Notes: generated from the sequence alone by a model not told the origin. A stretch of 49,381 nt of DNA from Entrophospora sp. SA101 (GCA_958430865.1 CAUDNR010004042.1:1-49381); one strand, 5' to 3'. Positions 33,895 to 47,439 are shown, counted from the first letter of the stretch. Numbers and translations: made by a program.

Positions 33895-35101
33895 AATTCT
33901 AAAGTGGGAATTATTGATTTTCCTTTTCTTTTTACTTGTCCATATAATCTCCAATCTTCGTATATAGTAATAGATATATATATTTGTGTAAATATTTTTA
34001 TTCTTTTCTCTTAAACAACTCTACTCATTTGAACATACAGTATATATATATATATATTAAATTCATGGGTAGAATAAATTTTGGTTGTCTTTATCAATGA
34101 AATGTAATTGACATATGCTTTTAACAAATATTAATAAAGGCGCGAAATTTTTTTCTCAACTCATTTGCAAAATTAATTTTCTTTTATTAGTTAGTCTAAT
34201 ATAATCAATCTCTTAACAACTTATGAGTTGATGAATATATACGATTTAATGGATCCGGAAGTTTGTCTAATAATTATATTATTTATGATTTGATTAATAA
34301 CCTCAATATCCTAGAAATAACAAAAACTTTGTTTACTTTAGGCTAACAAAATAAAGTACTGTAGAATTTTAATTTTTACATAATTTTTAGACATGCTTTC
34401 ATTGATTGTATTAAAACATTATCATAAACATATTGAGGAAAAAGATGTATAGTTGTTGGCTTATATGGGGCATGCTACAATAAAACCAGACAAAAGTGAA
34501 CATTGGTATTACCAAGAATTGGGATCAATAGTGCTTGTTTAACATCACCAGTGTATGTGATTTACAATATTTGCCTAGATAAAATAGTTAATATGAAGTT
34601 AATTTACATTAAAACCAGACAAAGTGAACATTGGTACTACCAAGAATTTCAGGGTTCAAAAATTTGTAACATGATTATATAATTAACAGTTTTATAATAT
34701 CCCATTTGTTATCTTAAGTGATATATAGAATTACCTCTATATAAAAATAGTTAATATGAAGCTAATTTACATCAGATCTACTATGGAACCCAAGAATTAT
34801 AGTACCATTAGAAGTATTTTGAAGAAAGAACAAGGTGAAAAAATTGCTCTTTACATTTCAAAATAAATGACACTCACACACTTGAAGCTTATCTAAGAAA
34901 AGAGAAAATCACCTATGAAATTTATCAAGAAGAAAGAAAAAATAATAAATGTTGGAAAAAGAAAGTATCATGATGATGTATTATTACCTAATAAAAAGCA
35001 AAAATCTTTAAAAGGAAAATAATAGGAACAAATTTATTATCTATTTTATCTTTTTCTTTTTGGCATTTTCTCAATAAGTAGCTAGATTTCTAAAGCCAAT
35101 A
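33895..35101. other. Gene-poor region 3' of the BYE1-like gene
   Basis: An AT-rich spacer. Two direct repeats, at about 34481-34520 and 34609-34648, share aaaccagacaaa, gtgaacattggta and taccaagaatt. A second pair, at about 34577-34608 and 34741-34773, shares atagttaatatgaag and taatttacat. A tiny open frame at 34915-35022 ends in a nuclear-localisation-like peptide (GKRKYHDD, NKKQKS), but surrounding stops make a gene unlikely. The (AT)n run near 34042-34056 is another microsatellite. Confidence 0.6.
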
Positions 35102-35245
35102 CTAATGTTCCACCAACCATTTAAAGAGTTCTGGAACATATTTAGTGGATTCTTCAGAAATTGGCTGAAAGATTATAAACCCCAAATCGAAAAACTCCTC
35201 TAGCTCTTCACCTGATATAATTTTATATTTGTCAGTAAATTTTCT
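35102..35245 (-). pseudogene. Short unidentified coding remnant
   Basis: A 47-codon minus-strand open piece reads KFTDKYKIISGEELEEFF, then DLGFIIFQPISEESTKYVPE and LFKWLVEH, with a TAG stop at 35102-35104. Its composition looks like genuine protein, unlike the surrounding AT-rich DNA. A stop lies directly upstream and no start was found, so it is best seen as the tail of a lost gene or transposon. Family not recognised. Confidence 0.35.
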
Positions 35246-36200
35246 TTATAGTTATTAACAACAATAATACCAGTTGACTAGGCTTTTTTTTTTAATTTAA
35301 AAATTTTAAACCCTTTTAATAGTTTTTTACCTAACTTATGAGCTTGGGTATTGTCACTGATTAAGTTTGGGAGAGCGTATTTTAATTGGTGATAACAATT
35401 ATTTCTAGTTTATGTGGATCAAAGTGAAAAGGTATTAATTTTTGTATTAGCGGATAAATTTGTTTAAAGAAGATAAAAGTTTAAATAAAATATTTATTTT
35501 ATTTATTTAGTTTTCCTTAGTCGAAACTCATTAACTTGTTAGAAAGTTATTTTTACAGTAGGTCAAATTTGAGTTCTTTATATACATGTTAGTTAATTAT
35601 AAGCCCATTTGGATTCTGGAGCCCATATCTGATATGTGAATTTAAATTTGAAGGTTTTTTAAAATATCTCGTTATTTTTATAATAAACTCGAACTTTGTT
35701 GTTAGAGTAAAATGAAAGTACACCATTAAGGCTTTCTAATGAATACCTTTTCGTATTGAAAGGTTTTCTCTACATGAATTCATGGCTATTCAAAAACAGT
35801 ATTACTTTTTCGCTTCAAAGTTCAGATTATTTCTCAATATCACTTTAAAAGACTTGATAGTAGATGAGAGGGTGTAGAATAATTTAAGCTTTCATATTGT
35901 CATTACTTTATGGGGGTATTGGTTAATAAGTTTAGAGAGTTTCGCGAAAAAACTATTTTATAGAAATTTAATAGTCATGAATTTTATGTAGATGGGATTC
36001 AGCAAAAACTAAAAGGTATTTTATTCGTGATTGTTTTATATTTCTGACTTTATATTGATTAAAATTTCATTAATGATTATTATGAATATCCATCAATCAG
36101 TAGTTGTTATAGCAACAAATAGCAAACGACAACAACGAATCATCTTTTTTGAGAATGATAATAATGATTAAGATCCAGCTGGTACAAGAGTTCGAAGTAA
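35246..36200. other. No features seen
   Basis: AT-rich sequence with stops in all frames that I checked, and no clear repeat or RNA gene. Confidence 0.4.
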
Positions 36201-36203
36201 GTG

Positions 36204-37079
36204 TTAAGGACAAGATCTATGAAGCTAACAAATGTTTTATCAATTATTCAATAGTTTGTGTAGGAGTGATTGAAGTAAGCATTAATGACAAGATCTATTG
36301 GGGTGTGAGATGCCCTAATTAAATCAAAATTAAGTGATGTAACATAATGCCGATCAATAACACTCTTTTTTTAAAAAAAATACGAGTATATATAAAAACT
36401 ATATAAAATAAAAATTCTATCAGAGCCTTCAACTAAAGAGATACAAACATGAAACCAAGGGAAATTATATAAAATATATCAAGCTTTTAAGCTATAGAGA
36501 GTTTTTTTTCTTGCCAAATAAAAAAAAATTTTTTTATATGTTCTAAAGAAATTGAAAAAAGATTGCTAATAGAAAAACTTTATAACCAAATGAGATGGGG
36601 GGAAAATCTCTCTATAGATTTATTATAGAAGTCTTAAGCAATAAAACTATAAAAAAATTTTGTTTAATTTTATTATGAAGAAAAAAGTTATCATTGGTTT
36701 AAAGTTATTCGATTTATTATTCAATTTTACCATAAAAATTTACATTGCAACTGATAAATTAATAGAAATTTCTTTTTATAATTCATATTTTCAAAAAATA
36801 TATTGTTAGTTGAATTTTGTTGTCAACATTTACAATGTATTGAAATATATGATAAAGATACTAAAAAAATCCGCACATAATAATTTGTTATATTGATGTA
36901 ACATATGTTTGATGATCAACCGCCATCGAACACCACAAAGATCTATGAACAAAACATACTAACGAATGTTTTATCAATTATTCAATAATTTGTATAGGAG
37001 TGGTCGAAGTAAGAATTAAGGACAAGGTCTATGAAGTTTGCAAAATATACTAACAAACGTTTTATCAATTATTCAATAG
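36204..37079. repeat. Three ~60-75-bp dispersed repeats
   Basis: Units at about 36204-36277, 36938-37013 and 37018-37079 share gacaagatctatgaa, then aacaaatgttttatcaatta and ttcaatag, and in two cases ggagtg(a/g)t(t/c)gaagtaag. The last two are tandem. The third abuts the MITE-like element that starts at 37080, so that element may have inserted into this repeat. Confidence 0.7.
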
Positions 37080-37484
37080 TATGGCTGGCTCGGTCTAAAG
37101 ACCTTTCATTTCTGCGCCATATGGCTAAATTTCAAAAAATAGCAATTTTATAATTCATTCAAAGAATTTTTAAAAATTTTCAAAAAATAGGACTTCACGT
37201 AATTTTAGTTTTAAAAATTATTTCTTGCTATATACGATATTCGAAAGCTAGTCTAAATTTAGTAATGATCACAGTGGACAAATTCCAGTAAAGTACATGT
37301 TTTAAAAAAGAATAGAACTCTACTACAAACAATTTTTTTGAGAATATCTCGTTATTACATTAAAATTAAAGATCTATTCTATCAACCAATAATGCTATTT
37401 TTAAAAAATATAGGATAGAAAGTGACTTCTATACTTTTAAAATTTGCCCAAAATTTAGGAGGTCTTTAGACCAAGCCAACTATA
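37080..37484. mobile_element. ~405-bp MITE-like element
   Basis: Ends tatggctggctcggtctaaa (37080-37104, continuing gacct) and aggtctttagaccaagccaa (about 37460, continuing ctata) are imperfect inverted repeats of about 25 bp. Both sit at TA dinucleotides, as expected for Tc1/mariner-type insertion. The interior is AT-rich and non-coding. No transposase is nearby. Confidence 0.65.
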
Positions 37485-37512
37485 TATAAATTTCTCTTTT
37501 ATTTTAACTCAT

Positions 37513-37950
37513 ACCTAATAAAATCACTATGATAAATAATTAAATGAATAAATTCAGAGATAAAACACCATTTAATTTAATCATTATTGTTGCTTGTTTA
37601 CTATTCTAATCATTATTTATGTGTAGACAATAGAAACAGCCCAAACATCAAAATCACGATTAATCAAAAAAAAAGATCTGCATTTCAAGTAATTTACCTA
37701 TTGTTTTTAAGAACTTTAACAGAAAATATCAACCTAATAAAATCACTATGATAAATAATTAAATGAATAAATTCAGAGATAAAACACCATTTAATTTAAT
37801 CATTATTGTTGCTTGTTTACTATTCTAATCATTATTTATGTGTAGACAATAGAAACAGCCCAAACATCAAAATCACGATTAATCAAAAAAAAAGATCTGC
37901 ATTTCAAGTAATTTACCTATTGTTTTTAAGAACTTTAACAGAAAATATCA
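37513..37950. repeat. 219-bp tandem duplication
   Basis: Positions 37513-37731 are repeated at 37732-37950 with no difference that I can see. Each unit starts acctaataaaatcactatga and includes gacaatagaaacagcccaaa. Perfect identity suggests a recent slippage or unequal-exchange event. Confidence 0.9.
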
Positions 37951-38064
37951 TGAAGTAAAGTGGATATGGTTTCTAAGCTAAAATTGATCTCTGTAATAAA
38001 TTGCATGTAGAAATGCTGTTAACTCAAAATCATGATTTTTGACATTTGGGTTGTTTCTATTGTC
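37843..38064. mobile_element. MITE-like hairpin with one tandemly duplicated arm
   Basis: gacaatagaaacagcccaaa plus catcaaaatcacgatt at 37843-37881 (also 37624-37662 in the tandem copy) is matched in reverse complement at about 38018-38064 (aaaatcatgatttttgacat, ttgggttgtttctattgtc). Similarity extends inward to ctgcatttc versus gaaatg. The arms are imperfect over about 60-80 bp. Probably a non-autonomous element whose left half was duplicated. Confidence 0.6.
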
Positions 38065-38613
38065 CATGCCCCAAATAATAGAAAAAAATTAAATTATCCC
38101 AGAATTAAGAGGTTCGGCCAAAATATATGCGTTAAAGTCTAATTCCAGCAACAGTATTTTTTAAAAAATAGAAATCAGTGTAAGCCATTCGTTAATACAA
38201 ATAAAGAATAAATTAATTAAGAAAATAAAGAGATATTTTAACACTAATAATAAAGAATACGTAATAAAAATAAATTTTTTGTCTTATGGCAAAACTTACT
38301 ACTTCTCTAACTACATAACTTGAGTACTAATAAAGAATTGTTAATTCTCACTTTTAAATGAAGAAAAAAAAATTTTTTTTGCCTTCAGCAAAATGAAAAA
38401 AACGGCTGGTTTTTTGTTTCTTACCTTCAGAGAAATGAAAAAAATGATTGATTTTTTGCAATCTGCATGCAATAATTAAAAATTTTTCCAAATAATAATG
38501 TATAATTCAGGGTTGGCAAATGTGTGGTCTATTGGTGGTCTATTGGGTCCATTAGTGTAACACTTTAACCATATTTAGTATTTTATTAATGGCAATGGAC
38601 CAGTCCAAAATCC

Positions 38614-38623
38614 NNNNNNNNNN
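38614..38623. other. Assembly gap (10 N)
   Basis: Exactly ten N. It is followed by 104 bp of sequence belonging to the repeat family at the right end of the window, then by the LAA1 copy. Confidence 0.99.
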
Positions 38624-38727
38624 TTGCGTACTACCAATTCGAAAAATTTATTCTTACTTTTGTGTACTACCACATTGAAAAATTTACTTATATAAAAGCA
38701 CATTTTGAGTAGACTCTTTTTTCCTTG
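38624..38727 (+). repeat. 100-bp TATA-bearing direct repeat, left copy
   Basis: 38628-38727 matches 49056-49155 base for base as far as I can see, with one difference just before it (38627). It contains one unit of the degenerate array, then acttatataaaagcacattt and a gagtagactc-T6-ccttg stretch. At 38728 it is fused directly to LAA1 intron 8. Confidence 0.9.
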
Positions 38728-41700
38728 GTTTATATAACTTAACATTTAGGCACAAATTGGAGCTGCATTGACCCCAGCTTTTACAGCAGAGTCATCACCA
38801 GAAATTTTATCTGCCGCAGTAAAAGTTTGTGCAGTGTTTGTAGGTAGTGGTATTGTCAAGGAATTGTATAGAATGGGTCGTATACTGAAATTACTGACTA
38901 CTGCTTTAGAAAATTGTAAAGGTAATTTGTTAAATATAAAATTAAGAATGATATTTATGATGTTGTATTAACATTTGCTTTTCTTATAAAATTAAAATTA
39001 TAGATAATTCTGGTGTTACAACTGTTGGGGATATTGGAGATTTAAGCCCTCACGCAGCAATAATGGTAAAGTTATCGGTTTTAAACGCATGGGCAGAATT
39101 ACAAGTTTCAAGTGTTAAACAATCTTATCTTGTACAAGTTGTTGAGCCGTATCCTTCAAACCTTTTTGAAATAGATTGATTTTACTATATTTATATATTT
39201 ATGAATGCCTTAACTTCTGAACTTTCAATAGAAACCTTTCATTATTAAGTCAATTGTGGGTTACATCTTTAAAAGAATATGCTAGAGTGCAAATTGAACC
39301 AGATATTGCAGAGGCGCAAGCTAATAGTATAGGATCAGATTTGTTACAAAACACCACACAAACAGAGGTTTTTGATTCAATGTACAGTGGTTTAACAAGA
39401 GAAGTCATTTTGCCAGTGATTATCCAAGTCATTTAAGATTGAGTTTTTATTATTATTATTATATTGGTCTAAAGCTTTCTAAACGAATATATGTTTTTTT
39501 TTGATAAATGATTGAATATAGTATTATAATAGATCATGGTTGACAATCTTAGGAGCAGTTGCAAGCTTGGTAGAAAGTGAAAATGAATTGATAATCTCTG
39601 CTTTGAATGATAAGGAAAACGACAAAATTGATTTCACATCATTAAAAAACGATGATGATTTTAACGATTTTAACGATAATAATGATGAATTTCAAGATTT
39701 TAATGATGCAAGTAATAATGATGATTTTGAAGATGAATTTTCTTCATTTACTGACATACAACAACAAGAAACATTTAGTTTTTCATCAACAATGGTTCAG
39801 AATCAGCCGACAAAATATTTTTTTATATTGTTTGGACTTTGTATTGAGGCATTGTCGCAGACTTTTGGAGGAGGAAGTACTATCAACAGTGACAACGATA
39901 ATGATTTAAACAAAAATGAAGATAAAAAGGTTGTTAAAACATGTATAAATGCATTGAAAGCATTTTTGAGACCTATATCAGCAGGAACTAAATTTTTAGA
40001 TAAACAAAATTTTGTTGAATTAATGAATTTATTTGATAGATTAGTACTCACAGAAGGATTTCAAACACAATTTGACATAATTCAAATCATTAAAAATATT
40101 GTTAAAGACTACGGTGCAACGTATATTTGTAGTGAATTATCTGAAAAAAGGTTTGTTAATTATTATAAAAGGCTTTTTATTGAAAAAAAAAACTTCGCAT
40201 TATCATTATTATTTTTATCGTTTATTTAGTTCCCCAAAATTAAATGGTCATACTGAAGAAGATATAGATGATGATAAATTGTCTGCAGATGATGTTGAAG
40301 ATAAATCAAAAACAATATTATACCAAATATTAAGAGTGCTTGTCAATATATTTTTTCAAAAAATATCATTACTTTCATCCAGGCCTATTACAATGAGAAC
40401 ATTTAGGCCTTTGCAAGGTTTATTTATTAGTTATCTCTTTTTTTTAAATAATGATAAAATCAATAAATTAATTTATACATACTAATTAATGATTTTTATT
40501 TTTTTCTCAAATTAATATTATTCAGGAAATTCAAAAGGTCAAACATTACAGCAAACCACAACAGTTTTAAAGGCTTCACTAGAAATTTTTACATTGCTTG
40601 TTCCAATAGTTCCAATAAATTACAAGATTGACTTGGTGGCAATAGCATTTTATGTTTATATGTGTAAGTGATTTTAAAAAGGAATTTTTTATGGAAATCA
40701 TTCATATGTCTAAATATTCCTGATGGTTTATTATTTAAATAATAGCCATAATACAAGATTTGAAATTTCAAAATGATCTTGTGCCAAATGTATTAGTTAA
40801 TTTAAAAATGTCTTGTGCAAGTTTGGAAGATCAATTTACTGAAAAACAAGATTTTGAAAATTATTCCAAGGTTTTACAATCCACAATATCTTCTGCAATA
40901 TCCAGAATTTTATTAAATAGGTAAGACTAAATTAAAGATTTGCGATTTGTTTGAAACTTTTTATTGATCTAATTAAAAATGTTGTTTAGTGAAGCTACAT
41001 CGGATGAAAATGAAGTATCTATAATAAAAAATTGTTTGTTGGCGATAGTTTTAATTTTCACATCTTGCCCAAATGCTTGTTTGAATAACAATGAAATACA
41101 ATATAAATTTTTGGAAATATTGAAAAATAAATATAAATCCGAAAATACTATAGTAAGTTCATAAATTTATTCATACTTGTTTACTTATATAATATATACG
41201 AATTATTTTGATCGTTTTATTTATTAACTTGTTTATAAATAATAGATCGCAATCACTTCATTACAATGCACACGTACATTAATACTATTATCCACGAAAA
41301 CTTTCAATAAAGAATCTACCACAAAAGCTTCAGTTGAACTAAGTAACCGATTTACCAAAGTTCTTATACCAGAAGTTGTTTTGTTTTTAGAATCATCCAG
41401 AGATTTGATTGAAGATATCAATGATTCAAAAGTTGTTGAAGAAAAATTAAAGGTTGTTGAAGAGGCAATTAAAACATTATTAACAATGAATAATGTAACA
41501 AATGAATCGCATAGTAAGCATTATTGAATGATTGACCATTGACTGATTGGTTATATTTATTATTATTTTGAATGATTATAAATACAGAATACTAATTAAA
41601 ATTTATTGTTTTGAAGAATCGATAATACTAGCAATTATATTGCCGACATTAATCCACTTATTAGCAGACCCACCACTAGATTGTTATTTATCCACTACCA

Positions 41701-41978
41701 CCACTCCTCAACAAAAATCATTACCACCTTTGCACATATTATCCATGACAAACATATTATCGTTGGCTACATCACAATCAACGTATTTTAAAGATGCTGT
41801 TAATTTATTATCGCCAGAGCCTAAATCAAAATTAGAAGCAGCTATAAGATTTAATGTTTTGTTACAACAAGAACAAAGAAAATTACATGAAGAACGCGAA
41901 AAAAAAATTAATGATGAGGTTGGATTGAGTAAAGGTCCCAGTATTTCATTGAAAAATGATTTTTCAGGATTTTCTTAA
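38728..41978 (+). pseudogene. Partial LAA1 copy C (exons 9-18)
   Basis: A copy of 12110-15360 starting in intron 8: exons 38750-38921, 39004-39148, 39232-39427, 39522-40150, 40230-40417, 40526-40663, 40746-40920, 40990-41152, 41246-41513 and 41617-41978. The 3' end is complete but exons 1-8 (roughly the first 1450 residues) are missing, and the 100-bp TATA-bearing repeat precedes it. If transcribed from that TATA it could give a C-terminal fragment, but no good start codon context is evident. It may be an assembly artefact. Confidence 0.88.
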
Positions 41979-42309
41979 ATAATCATCTGATTATTTTCGT
42001 ATTTTTATTTATTTTTGCATAATGAAAAATAATAATAAATCATTGAATAAGATATGGCTACAATGAATTATACTACTAAATAGTTGCATAAACATCAGCG
42101 ATTTGAATTCGCACATCTATTGAATTAATAATTAAAAAATGTTCATTAAGATGTGGTACATTCATCACATATTATTTATTATTAAAGGTTAAAAAATAAA
42201 ATTACGTGTTTATTGAAGTTTTTAATTATTATTTATTTTTTAAAAAAAAAATAGCTAATCAAATATATATATATATAATTTAATCAATTATTAATAAAAA
42301 AAAAAAATT

Positions 42310-44599
42310 TTATTTCTTTATTTTTTTATGAATTCCATTGTTCTTTTCAACAGACCTCTTGTGGTAATGACTATTAACAATATTAGTATTATTCGAAGCT
42401 TTATGTTCTTTGATGTAACAAATATGACACACGACATTATTTAAATCGCTGATTTTGTGTCTAGAATCTTTGGTTAAAGACTTCCAATTTTCTGGCCACC
42501 ATTTTAATGACTTGTTTATAGAACATTTCATACATTTATAAGTTGGTGACGACGTTGATATTATTCTGGATTTCTTTAACTGATGATTATCGTTGGAGTA
42601 TTCATTGTCTTTACACATCATTTGGTTTATATTCATTTCAGTAGAATTCTTCTCCTCCTCTTTAATCATAGCTTCGATACTATCAATGTCCATATCCTCG
42701 GTCACTCTAGAAAACCATGGCTTTTGTAAATCTATAAAATCTGTTATTTTCTTTGGAACTGTAAGTTTGTATCTTTTTTTGATCTTGCTTTCACGAGAAG
42801 ACGTATCATATTGTTTATACTCTTTGATATAAACATAGATTGCCGACTAAATGTTTTATAATAAAATAATAATAATATGAGTAGATCAATAATTAATCAA
42901 AATAATTAAAATGAGCATTTGATTAATAAAGTTTACATACTTGACAGGTATACAAATCTCTTGTGCTCAATCCAACAAAGTTATAAGGTAAATTTCCATG
43001 ATCATGGCAACTAATTGTCGCTATCATCTCACCATCCAAACCATTTCCAAAACAGTGAACAGGCATGCCTGCAGTCGATTTATTAATATTATCTTGAGTA
43101 TGATTAATATTAATATATTTCTCTGAAATATTTATATATTCATCCGATATCATTATATTGTTGTTTTCACGACCTAACAATTTTATAGCTTTGTTAAAAT
43201 TGTTTGATGAAAATGTTGTTTGAACTTTATCATATTTTGGCGAATTGGAATCACCAATATTATTATTAAAAGATTTAACTTCAAATCCAATATTATATCC
43301 TGCTTCTCGAGCACATGTTACATGGAAAAAATTTCTACATTGATCATAATACGAACATTTAACGCAGGCACCGGCACTAGATTTACATATTGTGCATACC
43401 TAAATAAAAGTTAAATTTTCCCACAATAAAATAATATGATTAAGGGTTGAAATTTATCATTAATCAGTGATTAGAACAATATTATATCCAATTATCATTG
43501 CCGCCAGCATCATTGTCATTATAACTTACTGCATTCCAATATTCTTTATCTATATCATCGACATCCATTGCAACAAATAATTTTTTTGCATCATAATAGG
43601 TAACCTCAGGAATAAAAGCACTACATAAAACATGCACCCAATTGTTTCCATTTGTTCTTTTCAAAGAATTATTAGTTCCTTCTGGTTGATCACATAATAA
43701 ACATTTCTTAATCTATTAAATAAATTTTAAAAATAATTATTTATGACAATTAAATAAATACATTTAAAAATAAAACAAAACACAACTAATTTACTTTTAT
43801 TGCACATCGAATTCTTATATTTAAGCATGGATCACAACGCCACATCTTATTCATTGGTTTAACATTAGTTATTCCGTAACAATCTATTAAAGATCAGAAA
43901 TAAAATTTTTTTAGGAAAAAAAAAAATTATTCAAAGAAATAACAAAAAAAAATTTCACCAACATATAAATTCTTTAATATATTAAGAAATTTTGTTTAAC
44001 CTGTATGTATGCATACTTGACAACCGGCACATGATAGAATTGGATATTTTGAATTCATATTTCCACCACAAACTATACATGGATCAGTTGCTATAGGTGT
44101 ATTAGCTGGTGATGGAGGTTCTGGTGTTCCATCATCATCAGAAGATATAGAATTAGAATGTATATTACGCGACTTCATTGTTGGTAAATCAAAAGATTTA
44201 TTTTTCTTATTACACTTTATTGTCATATTGAGATCATAATGCATAAATAAAAACATATATATATATTGAAATATCATCAATTATGACTTATTAAAGTAAA
44301 ATTAAATGTTTATTCGTCGAAAACTTTATACACATGTAATATTTATATGTGTAGAAGTAACAGTATTTTCTCGAACAAACACGGGGGGGATTAAAATATG
44401 CAAACAAGTATCTTTATCGGTTATTCAATTATTAAAAAATTATAACGCAACTCACCTCCTTATCTAAAATTAAGCCATTATTTGACCCCATTCTACTCGA
44501 ATGCCTCCTTCTTTTCATCAAATTTATTCTAGAGTCTTCTGCTTCCTCACTTTTAAGAGATGGCGTAAACAAGGATGTCGAAGACGATGAATTTTTCAT
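42310..44599 (-). CDS. PHD-ePHD-zinc finger protein, second copy
   Basis: A complete second copy of the gene at 15692-17981. Exons are 44599-44456, about 44205-44001, 43883-43795, 43712-43530, 43399-42941 and 42846-42310. All Cys/His pairs of the PHD, ePHD and C-terminal CxxC fingers are retained, and the upstream flank (44600-47439) is duplicated too. If the duplication is real, both copies should be functional because promoter and gene are intact. If it is an assembly artefact, only one gene exists. Confidence 0.8.
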
Positions 44600-47439
44600 A
44601 TTAAACGATATTTTAGTTATAAAGATTATACGTATCAAAGTGATTTAATTGTTGTAATTCAATTAATTGGTCTGTATGTTTGATTTATAAGAAAAAAAAT
44701 TTTTTTTAGTTGTATCGAATGATTTTTAAAAGTTACACGATTGAGTTGACTGAATATCTATTATTTTTGAAGATCGTTACACGATTTATTTTAGGGTTCC
44801 GAGTTTTTGCATCAGGGTAATTTTCATTAAATCCACTTAAAAGTTTATTTGATTAGGAATAATTGCCAGTTGTTTGTTTTTCCTTCATTACAATTATCTT
44901 CCATTTTTTGATGGGTAATTATAGGGTTCTGCCACAAAAACATTTCCCCCCAACAAATTTTGTATATTAAATGGTCTCCTTACCATTCAAGGCCCAAATT
45001 TTATAGCAAATTCAATAACAAGTGGTTTCATTATAGAACTCCATACTGCATCCATGTTTCAATCTGTAACAAGGCACAAAGGACCAAGTTGATGCCCAAA
45101 GGGCAGTAGCAATATTATGATGGTGACCGAAACTGACCCATAGTTTAGGCATTTAGGCAATTTTGGTTTTGGCCTAATTTCGCCCTTGAAAACTTTCTGG
45201 TGAAATTGGCGAAACTCAAAAATTGCCTAAACTATGTGCGAAATTCCTAAACTGTGGGCGAAACTCCTAAACTGGCAAACTTATTAATATATTAATATTA
45301 GTGTTTAAATTTCTAACTATGCATGTTATGACCTGGGACTGTTAGATAAGCTTTTCTTGCCAATGTCCAACTATAACTTTGTCTGTTTAGTTTTTGTTTT
45401 TTAATGGCAGTAGTTGCTCATTTGAAGACGAACTAGCCATGTCTCTTGGTGAAAAGAAAAAAATATTAATTCTTTTATTATTATTACATTATTTTTTACA
45501 ATAATAATAGTAAAGTCAAAACTAAATTAATAGATTAACATGTTAAAGTTTTGTTATTTATAAATTTTTTAATCATAGGTTTGACAGTTTAGGATTTCGC
45601 CCACAGTTTAGACAATTTTGAGTTTCACTACTAGTTTAGGAACCTAAACTCCTAATGTCTGTGGGTGAAACTATTTTGGATTTTCTAAAATCATTTCAGC
45701 CATCATCATTAAGCAATCTATACAAGAATACAAATATTCAGTCTGTAACAAGGCACAAAGTGCCAAGTTTAATGCCCAAAGGGCAGAAGTGTTCCATACA
45801 AGCATACATATATTAAATCTGTAATAAGGCACAAAATTCCAAGTTAAATGCCCAAAGGGCAGTAGCAATCTATGAGATAAAATTTCTGAAATAAAATGGG
45901 TAGGGGGTAAGGTCAAAGTTGGTGTCTGTAACTGTTTTCATATTTTTTGCAATTGCAACCCCTGCAACCTCTACAACTGTCCAACTATAATTATGTGATG
46001 ACTTAGTATCAAAAATGAAATCATAAAATGATTTATTAAAAAACAATTAAAAGATAATTTATGGTAATCATTTAAAATAATAAATAGTAACAGTAAAAGA
46101 AGTGGGGATATTATAGTATATCTATACTATAATATCCCCACTTATTTTAGACTATAACTCCCACTCCCACGTGCGGCCATTTTTTATTTTTTAGCCACCC
46201 AGATGGAATCATGGAATTTGTATGTGGCCAATTTTTTGTTTCTGGCCACGTAAAAAAATAGTATTCATATGCATACTGACATTGCATTCACTTGTATGTC
46301 ATCATTCGATTGCGGGTTGGTGAAGAGTCATTTTCAGCCTCATTCGAGTGAGGTGTGTTTTGCATTTACGTAGCACTTTAGGAAAAGCAATCTCGAAGGC
46401 GGGATGTGTCTCAATTCACAATTTCGAACGTGGCCAATTTTCAATTTCTAGCCATGTTGATCAGGTAGTAAAAAATAGTGTAATAAAAAATTTATCTAGC
46501 ATTGAAATCAACAGTGTCACCAAAAGTCCATCATTATGGACATCAATAGCAATCACTAAAAGTGTAGATAAAAATCTGACTCCACCATGTAGCATCCATA
46601 TCCATTGTCAACATGTGTTGACGATCACCCATAAGTACCACTCCAGGAAAGGTGTTAATGGCGTTTTTTTCTTGTCACAAGTGTCACAAGTAAAAAAATC
46701 AGCTTGTGACAGAACTTGTGACACCTTTCTTGCTCTTTCATTTCTTTATTGATTACTGTCACAAGTGTCACAAGTAAAAATGGGGTAATTTATTAGAAAG
46801 AAAATAAAATGAAACCAACTTTGATATATACTATCCCTATAGAAAATAAACATACAGAATGTATAAGAATTTCCCTATATTTGATACGGAATAAATTTTT
46901 AGATATGGAATGGACGGACGTATTTAATCTACGTTTTGAAATTTATCAATGTAATGCAATTTATGGATGTATATGGAAAATGTACAGAAAATTGCGAATT
47001 TCCGTATATTTTACAATTTTTCCGGAATAATTCTGTATCTTTTACAATAATCATTTCATAGCAATAAAAATTATAATTCATATGGAATTTCCGTATGCAA
47101 ATTTTTTATAGGGTATATATGATATACCTATAATAAAAAGTGGAAAACGCAAAAAAAATAAAAAATAAAAAGTGGAGTATGTGAAAATAACTTGTGACAC
47201 TTGTGACAGTAATCAATAAGACTCACTTTCGGGCTTGGAACTTCAAAAATATTATTTCTAGCCAATTTTTTTTCTTGTGACAACTTGTGACACTTGTGAC
47301 AGTAATCAATAAGACTCACTTTCAGGCTTGGAAGTCTACTTGAGTAGGTAACAGTATAGTGTAAGTAGGTAACAATATATATATATTGTTACCTACTTAT
47401 GGTAGACTGTTACCTACTTATACGATTGGTTCGTATTTT
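44600..47439. repeat. Second copy of the MITE cluster
   Basis: Repeats 17982-20821 with no difference that I can see: the inverted-repeat element (about 45212-45627), the 21-bp-arm hairpin (46100-46143), the 474-bp MITE with 30-bp TIRs (46746-47219) and the 38-bp palindrome (47362-47399). The outer inverted-repeat element is cut here: its left arm is present near 46498-46564 but its right arm is absent. Confidence 0.85.

Noticed and set aside
33239..33967. 242-codon frame overlapping the 3' part of the BYE1-like gene
   Set aside because: A His/Ile/Asn-rich shadow of the Gln/His/Pro-rich coding tail in another frame.
34915..35022. 35-aa peptide with a nuclear-localisation-like end
   Set aside because: Too short, in AT-rich DNA full of stops, with no conserved neighbour or promoter.
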